Below are positions 34,645 through 43,362 of a stretch of 64,000 bases of DNA, piece after piece. This stretch comes from Desulfopila sp. IMCC35008 (GTDB taxonomy: Bacteria; Desulfobacterota; Desulfobulbia; Desulfobulbales; Desulfocapsaceae), in NCBI RefSeq assembly GCF_010646885.2, contig NZ_CP050700.1, positions 186,001 to 250,000 of the forward strand. Direction: 5' to 3'. The notes under the pieces were generated by a model. It did no database searches. It saw only the letters and a list, made by a program, of their open reading frames with translations, and had not been told where the DNA came from. Each line of letters opens with the position of its first letter. Position 1 is the stretch's first letter. A program made the position numbers and the translations under genes.

Positions 34645-35832
34645 ATGCAATTACTCCAGGCAAAGGTAAGATGTCTCAAAGAAGTAGAGGATTCAGGATG
34701 GTTCAAGCCCGGGCGAAAAATAACTCTTCTCACCGGTCCTCGGAAGGGAGTCATTAGCCAAATCCTGAAAGGGTTGGAGGCTCTGAACCCTCTTTATGAG
34801 ATAGAACGGATAAACCCTTTTGCCGATCACCCCCAAACCTGGCAGCAAGGGTATTATCGCCGGCAGGTGGTTCGTGAAAAAAAGACTGCAGTTACCGCAG
34901 TTTTTTCATCCAATCCGGAGCTCGTAAAGGCACTGTCCCTGCTTGATGAGTCACTTATTGAAACAGATAGGATCGAGATGGGGAGACGACTTGATTACAG
35001 TCGTTGGGTCTCTTTTGTCGAAATTTCAGCATCCGCAAGATGGAGTGATATTTCCGATAGGATACGTGTCTTAAGAGGTGAGCTTAATGACAATGTCGGC
35101 TCAGCGAGTTCGACAAGTGATGCGTTTATCGAGAGTTGCAGGCAGGCTGACAGGATCAAGGGCCCACTGGCCCGAAAATGTAGGGAATGGCTGGTAAGGC
35201 ATTCGCAGCAGTGGACTGGTGAACATTACAACCTTTTTCGGGAGTGTATACACGAAGTTAATTTGCATGAACGCTTTAAACTCGCTAACCGGTTCGTAAA
35301 GGAATATCTTCCCCCGATTGTTTATATAGGACCAGAGCTACTCCTCAGGAAAGTGTATAAATATGCTGATTTAGCAGATGCGGACCAGTCTGGAAAAGAT
35401 CCAATAGTCCTGTTGCTGAATCGTATTTACAAACGGTTTCATCTTGTTCAGCCAACCAGGGAAATACTTGATCGACTGAACAGCAGAATTCAGGAGATTG
35501 CTTCAAGAGAGATATATAGAATGTCCGGAATGATGTTGATGTTTGAGGAAGAGAGCTTTTCGCACGGCTATTCCACGAAGGTGAAGAGCCCGCTAGATAA
35601 CCGCCTGATGTACATCAGGTTGGTTTGCTTCCTGGCTGAAATTCTGTGGTCCCGCCCCCCTGTTCTGCTTCTTGACGGATATGATAAGGAACTCCCGGAC
35701 ACGGGTAGAAGGGAGATGGCCTGTTTTGTGTCAGCCATTGCGGAAACCACTCAGGTTCTCTTGCATCCGGATAAACATGAATGGAGTCCCGAATATACCG
35801 ATATAAAAACGCTCCAGATCCTTGCTGAATGA
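34645..35832 (+). CDS. ATPase-like protein with degenerate P-loop, unknown function
   Basis: 395 residues. Near residue 30 the segment ITLLTGPRKGVISQIL sits where an ABC/SMC-type ATPase would carry GPNGxGKS; the lysine is displaced and the S/T is missing. Near residue 355 PPVLLLDGYDKELPDTGRR resembles a Walker B strand plus D-loop. The middle is helical and rich in R, E and K. No ABC signature LSGG is visible. It may be a P-loop fold that has lost ATPase activity, or a coincidence. No partner gene adjoins; IHF follows 135 bases later. Function unknown. Confidence 0.6.
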   Translation: MQLLQAKVRCLKEVEDSGWFKPGRKITLLTGPRKGVISQILKGLEALNPLYEIERINPFADHPQTWQQGYYRRQVVREKKTAVTAVFSSNPELVKALSLLDESLIETDRIEMGRRLDYSRWVSFVEISASARWSDISDRIRVLRGELNDNVGSASSTSDAFIESCRQADRIKGPLARKCREWLVRHSQQWTGEHYNLFRECIHEVNLHERFKLANRFVKEYLPPIVYIGPELLLRKVYKYADLADADQSGKDPIVLLLNRIYKRFHLVQPTREILDRLNSRIQEIASREIYRMSGMMLMFEEESFSHGYSTKVKSPLDNRLMYIRLVCFLAEILWSRPPVLLLDGYDKELPDTGRREMACFVSAIAETTQVLLHPDKHEWSPEYTDIKTLQILAE

Positions 35833-35967
35833 ACAATTGATGAGTCCTTTCGATGCATTGGCCTTCTTTGTTTACCGAATATTTACTAGAACAATGGACC
35901 ATATCGCTGCTATGCTCCCTTAACGTTTATCGTTCGGATAATTTAATAAATATGGAGCGGTTGTATC

Positions 35968-36252
35968 ATGAAATTGACAAAAGCGGTTCTTATTGAGGCT
36001 GTCTACAGAAAGCACGAAAATTTAACCCAAAGACAAGCGACCGAAGCTGTGGAGTCTTTACTCAGGCTTGCAAAGGATGCACTGATTGATGGGAATAAGC
36101 TCTTATTAAGCGGATTTGGCAAATTTTCTATTCAGGACAAAAAGCCCCGCCGTGGTCGTAATCCTCAGACTGGTGATGATCTTATCCTTGAATCACGAAG
36201 AATAGTGACTTTTAAGTCTTCCGGAAAACTGAGGAAGATAGTTAATGGGTAG
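35968..36252 (+). CDS. Integration host factor / HU-family DNA-binding protein
   Basis: 94 residues, IHF/HU fold. The dimerising N-terminal helices start MKLTKAVLIEAVYRKHEN, the core has LLLSGFGKFSIQDKKPRRGR, and the DNA-intercalating arm reads GRNPQTGDDLILESRR, with the proline that kinks DNA in place. FKSSGKLRK closes the domain. It resembles IHF alpha more than HU by the arm and length, but the subunit identity is inference. Preceded by GGAGCGG and ended by a 10-bp hairpin. Confidence 0.9.
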   Translation: MKLTKAVLIEAVYRKHENLTQRQATEAVESLLRLAKDALIDGNKLLLSGFGKFSIQDKKPRRGRNPQTGDDLILESRRIVTFKSSGKLRKIVNG

Positions 36253-36300
36253 TTCCTGCTAGATTTACGAAGCCCTACCCTGCAAACGACCAGGAAGAAA

Positions 36301-36330
36301 GAAGGCAGAGCCTGTATAGACTCTGCCTTC
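36301..36330 (+). terminator. Hairpin after the IHF gene
   Basis: Perfect 10-bp stem GAAGGCAGAG / CTCTGCCTTC with a 10-base loop, 48 bases after the stop. It is followed by CTCTCTC rather than T, so termination may be weak. Confidence 0.6.
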
Positions 36331-36605
36331 CTCTCTCACAGCACTCTCAACTGTGAGGCCTGCACCGGTGGGGTGCTGTCTGCCATATCAACACTCTTGT
36401 ATCATTATCGGTCATTTACGATGAAATGTATTGGCCTTTCGCGCCATTTGACAGGCACTTGACGCCATAAAAAACTCGTCCAGAAACCTGATCAACATAT
36501 TTTTGTCTATTTTGTTTAAAGTGGGCAGGGAGAAGTTTGCCTGAGCATGCCTATTCTGGTCGGGGGATAAAAGTGATTAACGAATCCAAGGTGTATAATT
36601 GGAAA
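36331..36605. other. Intergenic stretch between convergent genes
   Basis: Convergent spacer between the IHF gene and the zinc-ribbon gene. I see no gene or repeat in it. Confidence 0.4.
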
Positions 36606-36836
36606 CTATTTTGGGAGAAAAAAATGAGCTATGCGGCTCATGATTTTGTATGGCAGCTCGAAGATAGTTGTGAATAGCCCCGGAGGTGCAGCGCTTTGTC
36701 TGGCACCTCCGAGCTTGAAGTCGGAATGAAACTTTTTGCCGCATGAAGGGCACGACATAAGCATCCCCCCGATATGTTTTGGGATACGTAATCGCTGGCC
36801 ACATTCCGGGCATTTTTTTTCTGTGTATTCAGTCAT
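36606..36836 (-). CDS. Small zinc-ribbon protein
   Basis: 76 residues. Two CPxCG knuckles (KKCPECGQRL near residue 9 and MSCPSCGKKF near 29) form a zinc ribbon of the type MTEYTEKKCPECG..., common in small regulatory or membrane-associated proteins. The C-terminal LFTTIFELPYKIMSRIAHFF is an amphipathic or membrane-associating helix. No function is assignable. It stands alone, convergent with the IHF gene. Confidence 0.72.
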   Translation of the reverse strand: MTEYTEKKCPECGQRLRIPKHIGGMLMSCPSCGKKFHSDFKLGGARQSAAPPGLFTTIFELPYKIMSRIAHFFLPK

Positions 36837-36999
36837 GTTTTATACGATATACGAGGACTTTCCAGTAACCATAATAGTACCCTCTCTGAGGAGATATATC
36901 CTGCACTTCAACCTGTGGCTTTGAAATATCCACGTCTCGATTCGCAAAATACCCGTGCTTACCATATCATACGTGACGTAAATACAAAAGAAAGTCGTC

Positions 37000-37410
37000 T
37001 CAGTTGGTGAGGGTGGTGGAGGGGGGAGCGAGTTTGGATCCCGCTACTACCATTGCCAGCCATCCCGTGAGAAAAAATACCCCTCCCAGTGGGGTAATAT
37101 AACCCGCTGAAATACCACTAAACGCCATGAAATAAAGACTTCCGGAAAAGCAGAATATTCCACCGATAAAACAGCACCCTGCAACAGCCAGTACTTTCCG
37201 TTGCCCCTGCCAGACATCAAGAGAAATGGCGACTGCTATGAGGGCCAGGCTGTGATAAAATTGGTAGCGTGTTGCCTTGGCCACCCAGACGTGAGCTAAC
37301 TCGCCGAGACTGCTTGTTTCGTGGCCGGTTGCGGCGCCAATTGCTACTGACAGGCCGGCAAGAAGACTGCCGATAATAAAGAAAAAACGCTGCATACCTT
37401 GTGTCTCCAC
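37000..37410 (-). CDS. DUF423 membrane protein (YgdD-like)
   Basis: 136 residues, four hydrophobic helices, the usual size of DUF423. Signatures: AGLSVAIGAATGHE near the N-terminus (family usually GAFGAH), QFYHSLALIAVA, and FSGSLYFMAFSG then ITPLGGVFFLTGWLAM. The family is inner-membrane and of unknown function; it is widely conserved. It lies alone between a zinc-ribbon gene and a histidine kinase, all on the minus strand. Confidence 0.85.
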   Translation of the reverse strand: METQGMQRFFFIIGSLLAGLSVAIGAATGHETSSLGELAHVWVAKATRYQFYHSLALIAVAISLDVWQGQRKVLAVAGCCFIGGIFCFSGSLYFMAFSGISAGYITPLGGVFFLTGWLAMVVAGSKLAPPSTTLTN

Positions 37411-37502
37411 TATTCTATTTTGTTTGATTTCTTATGAAGATATACTCCTAAAGGCCTCTTCTTCACAAGGGAATCCGTCGTCCTGCAGGATATAGACGTG
37501 TC

Positions 37503-39623
37503 TCAGTTTGGAAGACACTGCCGGAGAGCAGAACTGATTGTGTTCATGAGGTATGGTTTACGAATATAGAGTAACGCGCCTAAACGCAGTGCTTCCTGGA
37601 CACGTTTGGTTTCAGAGTATCCGCTTACCAGGATAACTTTCTGGTCTGGAAAATGCTGCAATATGGATTCGAAGGTGGCAAGTCCATCCATGCCTCTTTC
37701 CATAATCATATCGAGAAGTATTATGTCCGGTGACTGTGATGTTGTTTGCAATATTTGAATTGCTTCTTCTCCGCTTGCAGCTGTCTGGACTGTATAATTG
37801 AGTGCCTGAAGTATGGCCATGGCAATTTTACGCTGATTTTCACAATCGTCTACTACCAGGACGGACTCACCTTTCCCCTGATACTCAGCGATTCCCTCAC
37901 CTATTTCATGCTTGGTATAATCTTCTCGACTGCCGGGGAAGATCAGTTGGAAGGTCGTGTTTCCACCAGGCTCACTTTCAATCACAATGTGACCATTGTG
38001 GTCCTGTATTGTTCCCCACACAACAGACATGCCAAGACCAGTGCCACTTTTACCCATAACTTTTTTGGTGTAAAACGGTTCAAAAACCCGCTGCTGGTCT
38101 TCTTTGGAGATACCGGAACCATTATCAGTAACTTTAAGGCTTACATAGTCACCTTCCGGTATTTTTAAATCAATGACGCTATCCTCGAAGTAGATGTTCT
38201 CCGTGGTAATCACAATATGGTTTGCCGCAGCCTCAACACTATTTAAGACCAGATTCATGAGAGCGTTTTTGATATGTAAGGGAGAGCCTGCAAGGTTAAG
38301 GAGTTCGTCCTGCAGGTCTGTATCTATAGAGATTTTTCCATGGTTTTCCTGTAACTTTTCAAATTCTGGGGAGGTGAGATATTCAGTAATTATTCGGTTC
38401 AGGTTTATAATATCTTTCTGGATGACTCCCCTTCGTGCCATAGTCAGGAGGTCCTGGACAATGGCAGCAGCCTTTCTACCCGAGTCCCTAATGGTTTTCA
38501 ATGGAACCGCAAGGTGACTTTCCTTATCAATCATTGTGAGTAGCAGATCAGGGTAACTGACGATCCCGGAGAGGACGTTATTAAGGTCGTGTGCCACTCC
38601 TCCTGCGAGCAAGCCTAGTGCCTCCATCTTTTTCGAGTTGTGCAGCTGTTCTTCCAGCTTTTTCTTGGCCTGCTCAGCTTGGTATTGTTGCGTTATATCT
38701 CTGAGTGAGCCGATAATCTGTAAAGGATGATCTCCATCACCTCCAGTGAGAGTGGCGTTGATGGAAAAGTGGTGGCGCAGCCTGTTGTTTGCACGGATGG
38801 TAAACGCAAAGTCCTTTAAGCTTCCGGTTCTCTTGATTTGATTGATAAATGTTGAAGTCTCGTTGCGGGAAAATCCAAGAGAAGTCAGGGAGCGGCCCAG
38901 AAGGTGTGAGCGGGAATAGTTTAAGGTAGTCTCAATAGATGGACTGATCTCATTGATGCGGCCGTCAAGTGACAGAGAAAAAAAGATATCCTGAATGTTA
39001 TCGAATATAGCCCTGTATCTCTGCTCACTTTCCTGCAGGGCACTGGTTCTTTCCATAACCTGTTGTTCGAGATCATCCAGGAAAAATTTCAATTGTGTTT
39101 CTGCCCTTTTCCGTTGCTCTACTTCCTCGCTTAACTCTTTGTTAATTATGGATATAGTATTGTTCTGAAGGCAGGAGCGGCACGAGTCTGCGAGCTTTCT
39201 GTTCAATTGGCGAAGTGAGTTAACAACTTTCAGGTCGAGGGCCTGTCCATTTTTGACGAGAAGGAGCGCGCCAAAGTCAGGCAGTTCCATGATGTGAAAA
39301 TGGAGTTTTTCATTTACTGTACCCTGGAGTGGCAGACTATGAATAAAACCATATAATTCTTTTTGGTCGAATTTCTTTGGCAGCTGTCCGAAAATTGATC
39401 TGTACACAGGGTTTTGCAGAGTATTCCGAGGGATACAGTAGCTGGGGGCGTACTGATAGTACCCATCAGTTTCTTCCAACTGAAGTATTGCTCCCGTGGC
39501 GCAGCTTAATTTACGCAGATAGGCTGATAAGGCTTTTTTCAGCATTTCCTGCAAATCAAGACTGGTGCCAATGGCCATGGCGATCTCAAAATAGATCTGT
39601 ATTTCAATCGCTTTTTGATTCAT
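37503..39623 (-). CDS. Soluble hybrid histidine kinase (PAS-HisKA-HATPase-REC)
   Basis: 706 residues without membrane helices. Order: an N-terminal sensor of about 170 residues (GAF-like by position, no clear motif) with a CRSC pair, a coiled coil, PAS (YRAIFDNIQDIFFSLSL near 205), HisKA with LLAGGVAHDLNNVLSGIV (near 335; His), HATPase with LMNLVLNSVEAAAN and GTGLGMSVVWGTI, and a receiver with phospho-Asp in DIILLDMIMERGMDG (near 630). Its ATG overlaps the stop of the FIST-domain gene by four bases (ATGA), so the kinase is translationally coupled to, and probably signals from, that sensor. Confidence 0.93.
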   Translation of the reverse strand: MNQKAIEIQIYFEIAMAIGTSLDLQEMLKKALSAYLRKLSCATGAILQLEETDGYYQYAPSYCIPRNTLQNPVYRSIFGQLPKKFDQKELYGFIHSLPLQGTVNEKLHFHIMELPDFGALLLVKNGQALDLKVVNSLRQLNRKLADSCRSCLQNNTISIINKELSEEVEQRKRAETQLKFFLDDLEQQVMERTSALQESEQRYRAIFDNIQDIFFSLSLDGRINEISPSIETTLNYSRSHLLGRSLTSLGFSRNETSTFINQIKRTGSLKDFAFTIRANNRLRHHFSINATLTGGDGDHPLQIIGSLRDITQQYQAEQAKKKLEEQLHNSKKMEALGLLAGGVAHDLNNVLSGIVSYPDLLLTMIDKESHLAVPLKTIRDSGRKAAAIVQDLLTMARRGVIQKDIINLNRIITEYLTSPEFEKLQENHGKISIDTDLQDELLNLAGSPLHIKNALMNLVLNSVEAAANHIVITTENIYFEDSVIDLKIPEGDYVSLKVTDNGSGISKEDQQRVFEPFYTKKVMGKSGTGLGMSVVWGTIQDHNGHIVIESEPGGNTTFQLIFPGSREDYTKHEIGEGIAEYQGKGESVLVVDDCENQRKIAMAILQALNYTVQTAASGEEAIQILQTTSQSPDIILLDMIMERGMDGLATFESILQHFPDQKVILVSGYSETKRVQEALRLGALLYIRKPYLMNTISSALRQCLPN

Positions 39624-40744
39624 TTTCGGGCGAGTACCGCCATGACGGCGGTTCGATTGTAGAGTTCAAGATATTCCGTTCCGCTGTTGGCAATTTCCGC
39701 AATGGAGCATATACCGATCAGTGGGAGGGCAGTACTGTAGACGGCATCGATTTCTCGTTGAAACTGATCTTTAAGAACAACTGCACGGGAGACACAGTCA
39801 ACAAATAATCGTAATCCCTCTGATTTCCCGCTGGGTAATGCCTCCAGGCTGAGTTTGAGTGAGTCTGCAGCTGCCTGAATAAGATTGTCCGCATCTGCTC
39901 TCATGATGGAGAAAAACGCGCCTTCAGGTATTTCACCGACACAGACCAGAGACCCGTCAGTTTCTACCAGATATGGGTCCCGGACGATTTGTTCTCCACT
40001 TAAACGTGCAATTCCAAATGGATAGTTTTTTGCCGTTGCATAAAAGGCATCCCGGTTAATCCTGGAGTTGGTCTTTTCTAACAGCACGCTCCTGTAAAAG
40101 TCAAAGGCTGGCTGCCACTCGATAGTATGGATGATATTATTGCTCGCCTCGGTTACCTGATAGGGTCCTGACAGTTCCTGCCAGCCATGGCAGACACCTA
40201 CACCGCTTTCAGTTTCCAGAAACAGAAGTACTGCGCCGTCTTGTATTAAGCCGGAATTATAAAGAATACACGGTTGCTGTTTAAGGGAAAGCGAGCCTGC
40301 ACCACCACCAACGTAATTGAAGTCGAGGCCGAACACATTGAAAAGACACTCAATAAATGGTGAGATGCGAGTGGAGAAACCATCAACAAAGAGAATAAGC
40401 GTCCGTACCTTGCTGCTGTCCGGCATTTTTTGAATAAGGAGTTGCTCATAGTCGACATCGGGGTCACTCAATTCTGAAATGGTCTGAACTGTTACCACAT
40501 CCTGAAGACCGACAACCATGGTTCCCTGTGTGCACAATTGTTGTTTATAAATGATGTATGGAAAAATGCCACCGGCAAGTGGGTGAGTGGTGGCTTGCAA
40601 TATCGAGTCTATTTTTTCTGCTGTGAACAGGTTGGCATCACAGCACAGGACAAGCAGTCCGGAAACGTGTTCGTGTTCAGATGCCTGTCTTAAACACTTC
40701 TCAAGCCCGGCAACTGTGCCTTCTGGGTCAAAATATATTGTCAT
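39620..40744 (-). CDS. FIST-domain sensor protein
   Basis: 374 residues of the FIST_N/FIST_C family, proposed sensory domains for small molecules such as amino acids. FIST_N covers the first half (LVLCCDANLFTAEKID near residue 28, and FSTRISPFIECLFNVFG near 125, where the family has R..P); FIST_C covers the rest (YLVETDGSLVCVGEIPEGAFFSI, LRLFVDCVSRAVVL, GICSIAEIANSGTEYLE). The last parts match the FIST_C consensus (GxFSFGEI...). It is cytosolic. The gene precedes, and overlaps by ATGA, a soluble histidine kinase, so they form a two-protein input module. Confidence 0.88.
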   Translation of the reverse strand: MTIYFDPEGTVAGLEKCLRQASEHEHVSGLLVLCCDANLFTAEKIDSILQATTHPLAGGIFPYIIYKQQLCTQGTMVVGLQDVVTVQTISELSDPDVDYEQLLIQKMPDSSKVRTLILFVDGFSTRISPFIECLFNVFGLDFNYVGGGAGSLSLKQQPCILYNSGLIQDGAVLLFLETESGVGVCHGWQELSGPYQVTEASNNIIHTIEWQPAFDFYRSVLLEKTNSRINRDAFYATAKNYPFGIARLSGEQIVRDPYLVETDGSLVCVGEIPEGAFFSIMRADADNLIQAAADSLKLSLEALPSGKSEGLRLFVDCVSRAVVLKDQFQREIDAVYSTALPLIGICSIAEIANSGTEYLELYNRTAVMAVLARK

Positions 40745-40841
40745 AGGAGAAGGCCTCTACTGATTTTTATAGTCTCTCCGACACGCTCCTGAATGTGTCG
40801 TTCATGATTTCAGGGTATCATAACTAAAACTTTAAGAGCAA

Positions 40842-40865
40842 TGTGTTCACATTTCAATGAACACA
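40842..40865. promoter_or_regulatory. Inverted repeat upstream of the FIST/kinase operon
   Basis: TGTGTTCA - 8 bases - TGAACACA, perfect 8-bp arms, 98 bases upstream of the FIST start codon. Size and spacing suit a dimeric repressor or activator site. No regulator is assigned. The rest of the spacer 40745-41057 holds no gene. Confidence 0.45.
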
Positions 40866-41057
40866 CTGACGGGATGAAAACGATTAGCCCCAACATTTCA
40901 TGAGAAAATCTACAATACTTTTGATATATGAAATCTAAACAGCTGTCTCGTTTGGTACGGGAAGCTGGTGGAAATCAGTACTGTGAAAACCAAGAGGCCT
41001 GGAAAGGGAAGGGGGGCTCGCTCTGCAATGATAATAGCATTACCAATATTATAGATT

Positions 41058-41558
41058 TTACCCTTGAGGAAACTGCCGGCAATATTCATACAATGCCATG
41101 CTGGTGGCAGTAGCCGCGTTGAAACTGTGGGGGAGGCCATATACCGGAATCTCTACGGCATCATCAAGTACATCGAGAATGTCTGACGTCAATCCGGTGC
41201 GTTCGTTGCCTATGACAAGTGCAGTGCGTCGCGAAAAATGATAGCTATGCATGCTTTCAGAATTGGTTGTCTGTTCAAGCCCTACCAGCCTGTATCCGCT
41301 ATCTTTTAATCTTTTCAGTACAGGGAGCAAGGACCGGTGCGTTGATATATCCAGCTCTGTTTCGCCATCGCGGGCAATTTTTGAGATAAGGCTGGGATTA
41401 CCTGTTAAAACAAGGCGCTCTATCGCACAGGCGCTGGCAGTACGGGCAATACTTGAGACATTTACATTACTTCTCATTGGTGCACAGGCGACAATGATCT
41501 CACGCGGCCTGGTCAGGTTGGAGCCGGGTTTATGACGTTGATGTTCAAATTTGCTCAT
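41058..41558 (-). CDS. SPOUT-family RNA methyltransferase (TrmH/SpoU type)
   Basis: 166 residues, the short SpoU-type SAM-dependent RNA 2'-O-methyltransferase without extension domains. Motif 1 is RSNVNVSSIARTASACAIERL (truncated here to the core NVNVSSIARTA), motif 2 ALVIGNERTGL, motif 3 IPVYGLPHSFNAATATSMALYE; the knotted SAM-binding C-terminus is complete. Substrate is probably tRNA or rRNA. Its ATG overlaps the truA stop (ATGA), so the two RNA-modification genes are cotranscribed. Confidence 0.88.
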   Translation of the reverse strand: MSKFEHQRHKPGSNLTRPREIIVACAPMRSNVNVSSIARTASACAIERLVLTGNPSLISKIARDGETELDISTHRSLLPVLKRLKDSGYRLVGLEQTTNSESMHSYHFSRRTALVIGNERTGLTSDILDVLDDAVEIPVYGLPHSFNAATATSMALYEYCRQFPQG

Positions 41559-42358
41559 TGGAAAGTAGCCCCTGTGGCGTCTTCGATCATTTCTTCTTCT
41601 TTGTAATACACTTTTTCAAGATACAGTCCTGATGCCGGAGCTGTACCCGGTGCTGCCTTGCGATCTTTCATCTCGAGAATGCGGCAAAGATCATCGCGTG
41701 TGTAACGCCCTTCTCCAACCTTGACGATAGCCCGTACAATATTGCGAACCATCTTATAGAGAAATCCGTCTGCACAGATATCAAAAGTAATGAGGGGTAA
41801 ATCATGACTCATAACGGCCCGGCTCACGGTACGGGTGGTCGTCTTCTGCTTGAAGTTCGGGCGGGTGGCAAAAGAGGCGAAGTCGTGTTGGCCTTCAAAA
41901 ACAGAGCAGGCATTGATCATCGCTTCAACATCAAGGCGGCTTTTTACGTGCCAGACCCGCCCATCGCGCTCTGAAGGCAGTTTCTTGCTATTCCAGATTA
42001 AATAGCGGTAGCGTTTACCGATGGCACTGTCACAGGCATGAAAGTCGAATGGGACATGGCTCACATCTACCACCCGGACGGTCTCGGCCAGCAGATCGTT
42101 CAATTGTTCCTTTACCTCATCAACCTGCAGGTCTGCAGGCAGCTCGACACTCGCCACCTGGCCATTTGCGTGTGCGCCGCGATCAGTGCGTCCTGAACCT
42201 CTCACTGCAGAACGGATATTGAAGATTTGCTCCACCGCCTGCTCAAGGGCGTATTGAACTGTCGGTTTATCTCCATGGCGCTGCCACCCCAGATAATTCC
42301 GACCATCATAGGAAACGGTCAGGCGATAATTAGACATAGTGGAATTAGGGAGAGACAT
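41555..42358 (-). CDS. truA: tRNA pseudouridine(38-40) synthase TruA
   Basis: 267 residues. Isomerises uridines 38-40 of the tRNA anticodon arm. The catalytic aspartate is in RGSGRTDRGAHANGQV (near residue 60); also YDGRNYLGWQRH, YLIWNSKKLP and FLYKMVRNIVRAIVKVGEG. Complete length. The start at 42358 or the ATG 21 bases later is equally possible; the family start would be near MSNYRL (42337). Overlaps the downstream methyltransferase by four bases. Confidence 0.94.
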   Translation of the reverse strand: MSLPNSTMSNYRLTVSYDGRNYLGWQRHGDKPTVQYALEQAVEQIFNIRSAVRGSGRTDRGAHANGQVASVELPADLQVDEVKEQLNDLLAETVRVVDVSHVPFDFHACDSAIGKRYRYLIWNSKKLPSERDGRVWHVKSRLDVEAMINACSVFEGQHDFASFATRPNFKQKTTTRTVSRAVMSHDLPLITFDICADGFLYKMVRNIVRAIVKVGEGRYTRDDLCRILEMKDRKAAPGTAPASGLYLEKVYYKEEEMIEDATGATFQ

Positions 42359-42562
42359 AGTTAAAAGTGACCCTTAAAAATCATAAGTTAGCAATGAGAT
42401 GATAACCGGTATATCTTTTTTCACGACGTCACATTATGTACCATGAATTGGCTAAGAGATGAAGGGGGCATATTGCCTTATGACCTTTGGCATGGCCACT
42501 TGTCTTTAAGGGGCTCTGCTCAGGAAATGATGTTTGGCCGTCCGTTTTAAAGTATCGATTCC

Positions 42563-42619
42563 ATGAACATCAGATGTGTAATTGTAGATGATGAGAAATT
42601 CGGGCTATCCCGGATGTAG
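42563..42619 (+). pseudogene. Response-regulator N-terminus remnant
   Basis: ATG at 42563 reads MNIRCVIVDDEKFGLSRM then stop. MNIRCVIVDDE is the exact start of LytTR-type response regulators (first beta strand and acidic pair). Nothing more of a receiver follows. The surrounding 42359-42888 has no other supportable gene. Confidence 0.4.
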
Positions 42620-42888
42620 GTTGAGTGATGCATTTCAACCACAGCCCACTGCATTACACCATCTCGATTTGACATTTTTTTTGACCTGTGTCGGGTTGCT
42701 GATACCTGGTTACCAGACGTATGGACTGCTTGTAGAAAAAGTCTTTGGGATTGATGCCTCAAGAAAGACGACCTGTTGTGGGTCGTTGTAGGCTGTATTT
42801 TCCTCAACTACCTCACAACTACCATTTTGCCCATTGATAAGATCACAAGTTGCCTCTACCCACTGTCCGGTGCACTGCTCATGATCAA

Positions 42889-43155
42889 TCAGGACAGTCC
42901 CCAGACCCCGTAATTGGGGCCATAAAGGTCCCAGTCATCTGCGAGATGTCCTGTAATCCAGTCCTTAAAATTTAAATCCGTCCTCGTGCCCTTGAAGGGG
43001 AAACTGAGGTAGAAGCGGGCACTCGTCCTGGTGTCGGGCTTTCTGCTGATTCGCATTCCGGGGTTGGCTGCCTTGGCCTCGTCGAGCAGCTGAAGGGCCT
43101 TCTCAAGATCGTCGAGGGGAATGGTCAGATTGTAGTTGTATTCTTCCTGGCTCAT
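42889..43155 (-). CDS. Hypothetical protein
   Basis: 88 residues from the ATG at 43155, which has AGGAAC nine bases upstream; the frame to 43221 has no such site. Charged and soluble: SQEEYNYNLTIPLDDLEKAL at the start, then RISRKPDTRTSARFYLSF, and an aromatic tail DDWDLYGPNYGVWGLS. No membrane segment, signal or known motif. It does not match a family I recognise. It lies between a decayed region and an old-yellow-enzyme gene, on the same strand as the latter. Confidence 0.6.
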   Translation of the reverse strand: MSQEEYNYNLTIPLDDLEKALQLLDEAKAANPGMRISRKPDTRTSARFYLSFPFKGTRTDLNFKDWITGHLADDWDLYGPNYGVWGLS

Positions 43156-43362
43156 AAGAGAAGTTCCTGAGAGGCGCGGGTAATTTCGGTGTAAGGTACC
43201 CTTATGTGAATGGTAAACCACGCATCCATTATATATTCGATACAGCCAGGCCGCAACTCCATTGTTTCAGGAGGCCGTAAGCAAGGGAGAAAAAAGCGGT
43301 CTAACCGGAGTGCCGCTGCCTGTCCGGCAACAGGCGCGGAACTCCGGTTTGGGGCAAGCGGT

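Noticed and set aside
36736..36924. Plus-strand frame opposite the zinc-ribbon gene
   Set aside because: It is antisense to a gene with clear CPxCG motifs and has no support of its own.
42588..42791. Plus-strand 67-codon gene after truA
   Set aside because: No ribosome-binding site; overlaps the response-regulator remnant and shows no protein pattern.
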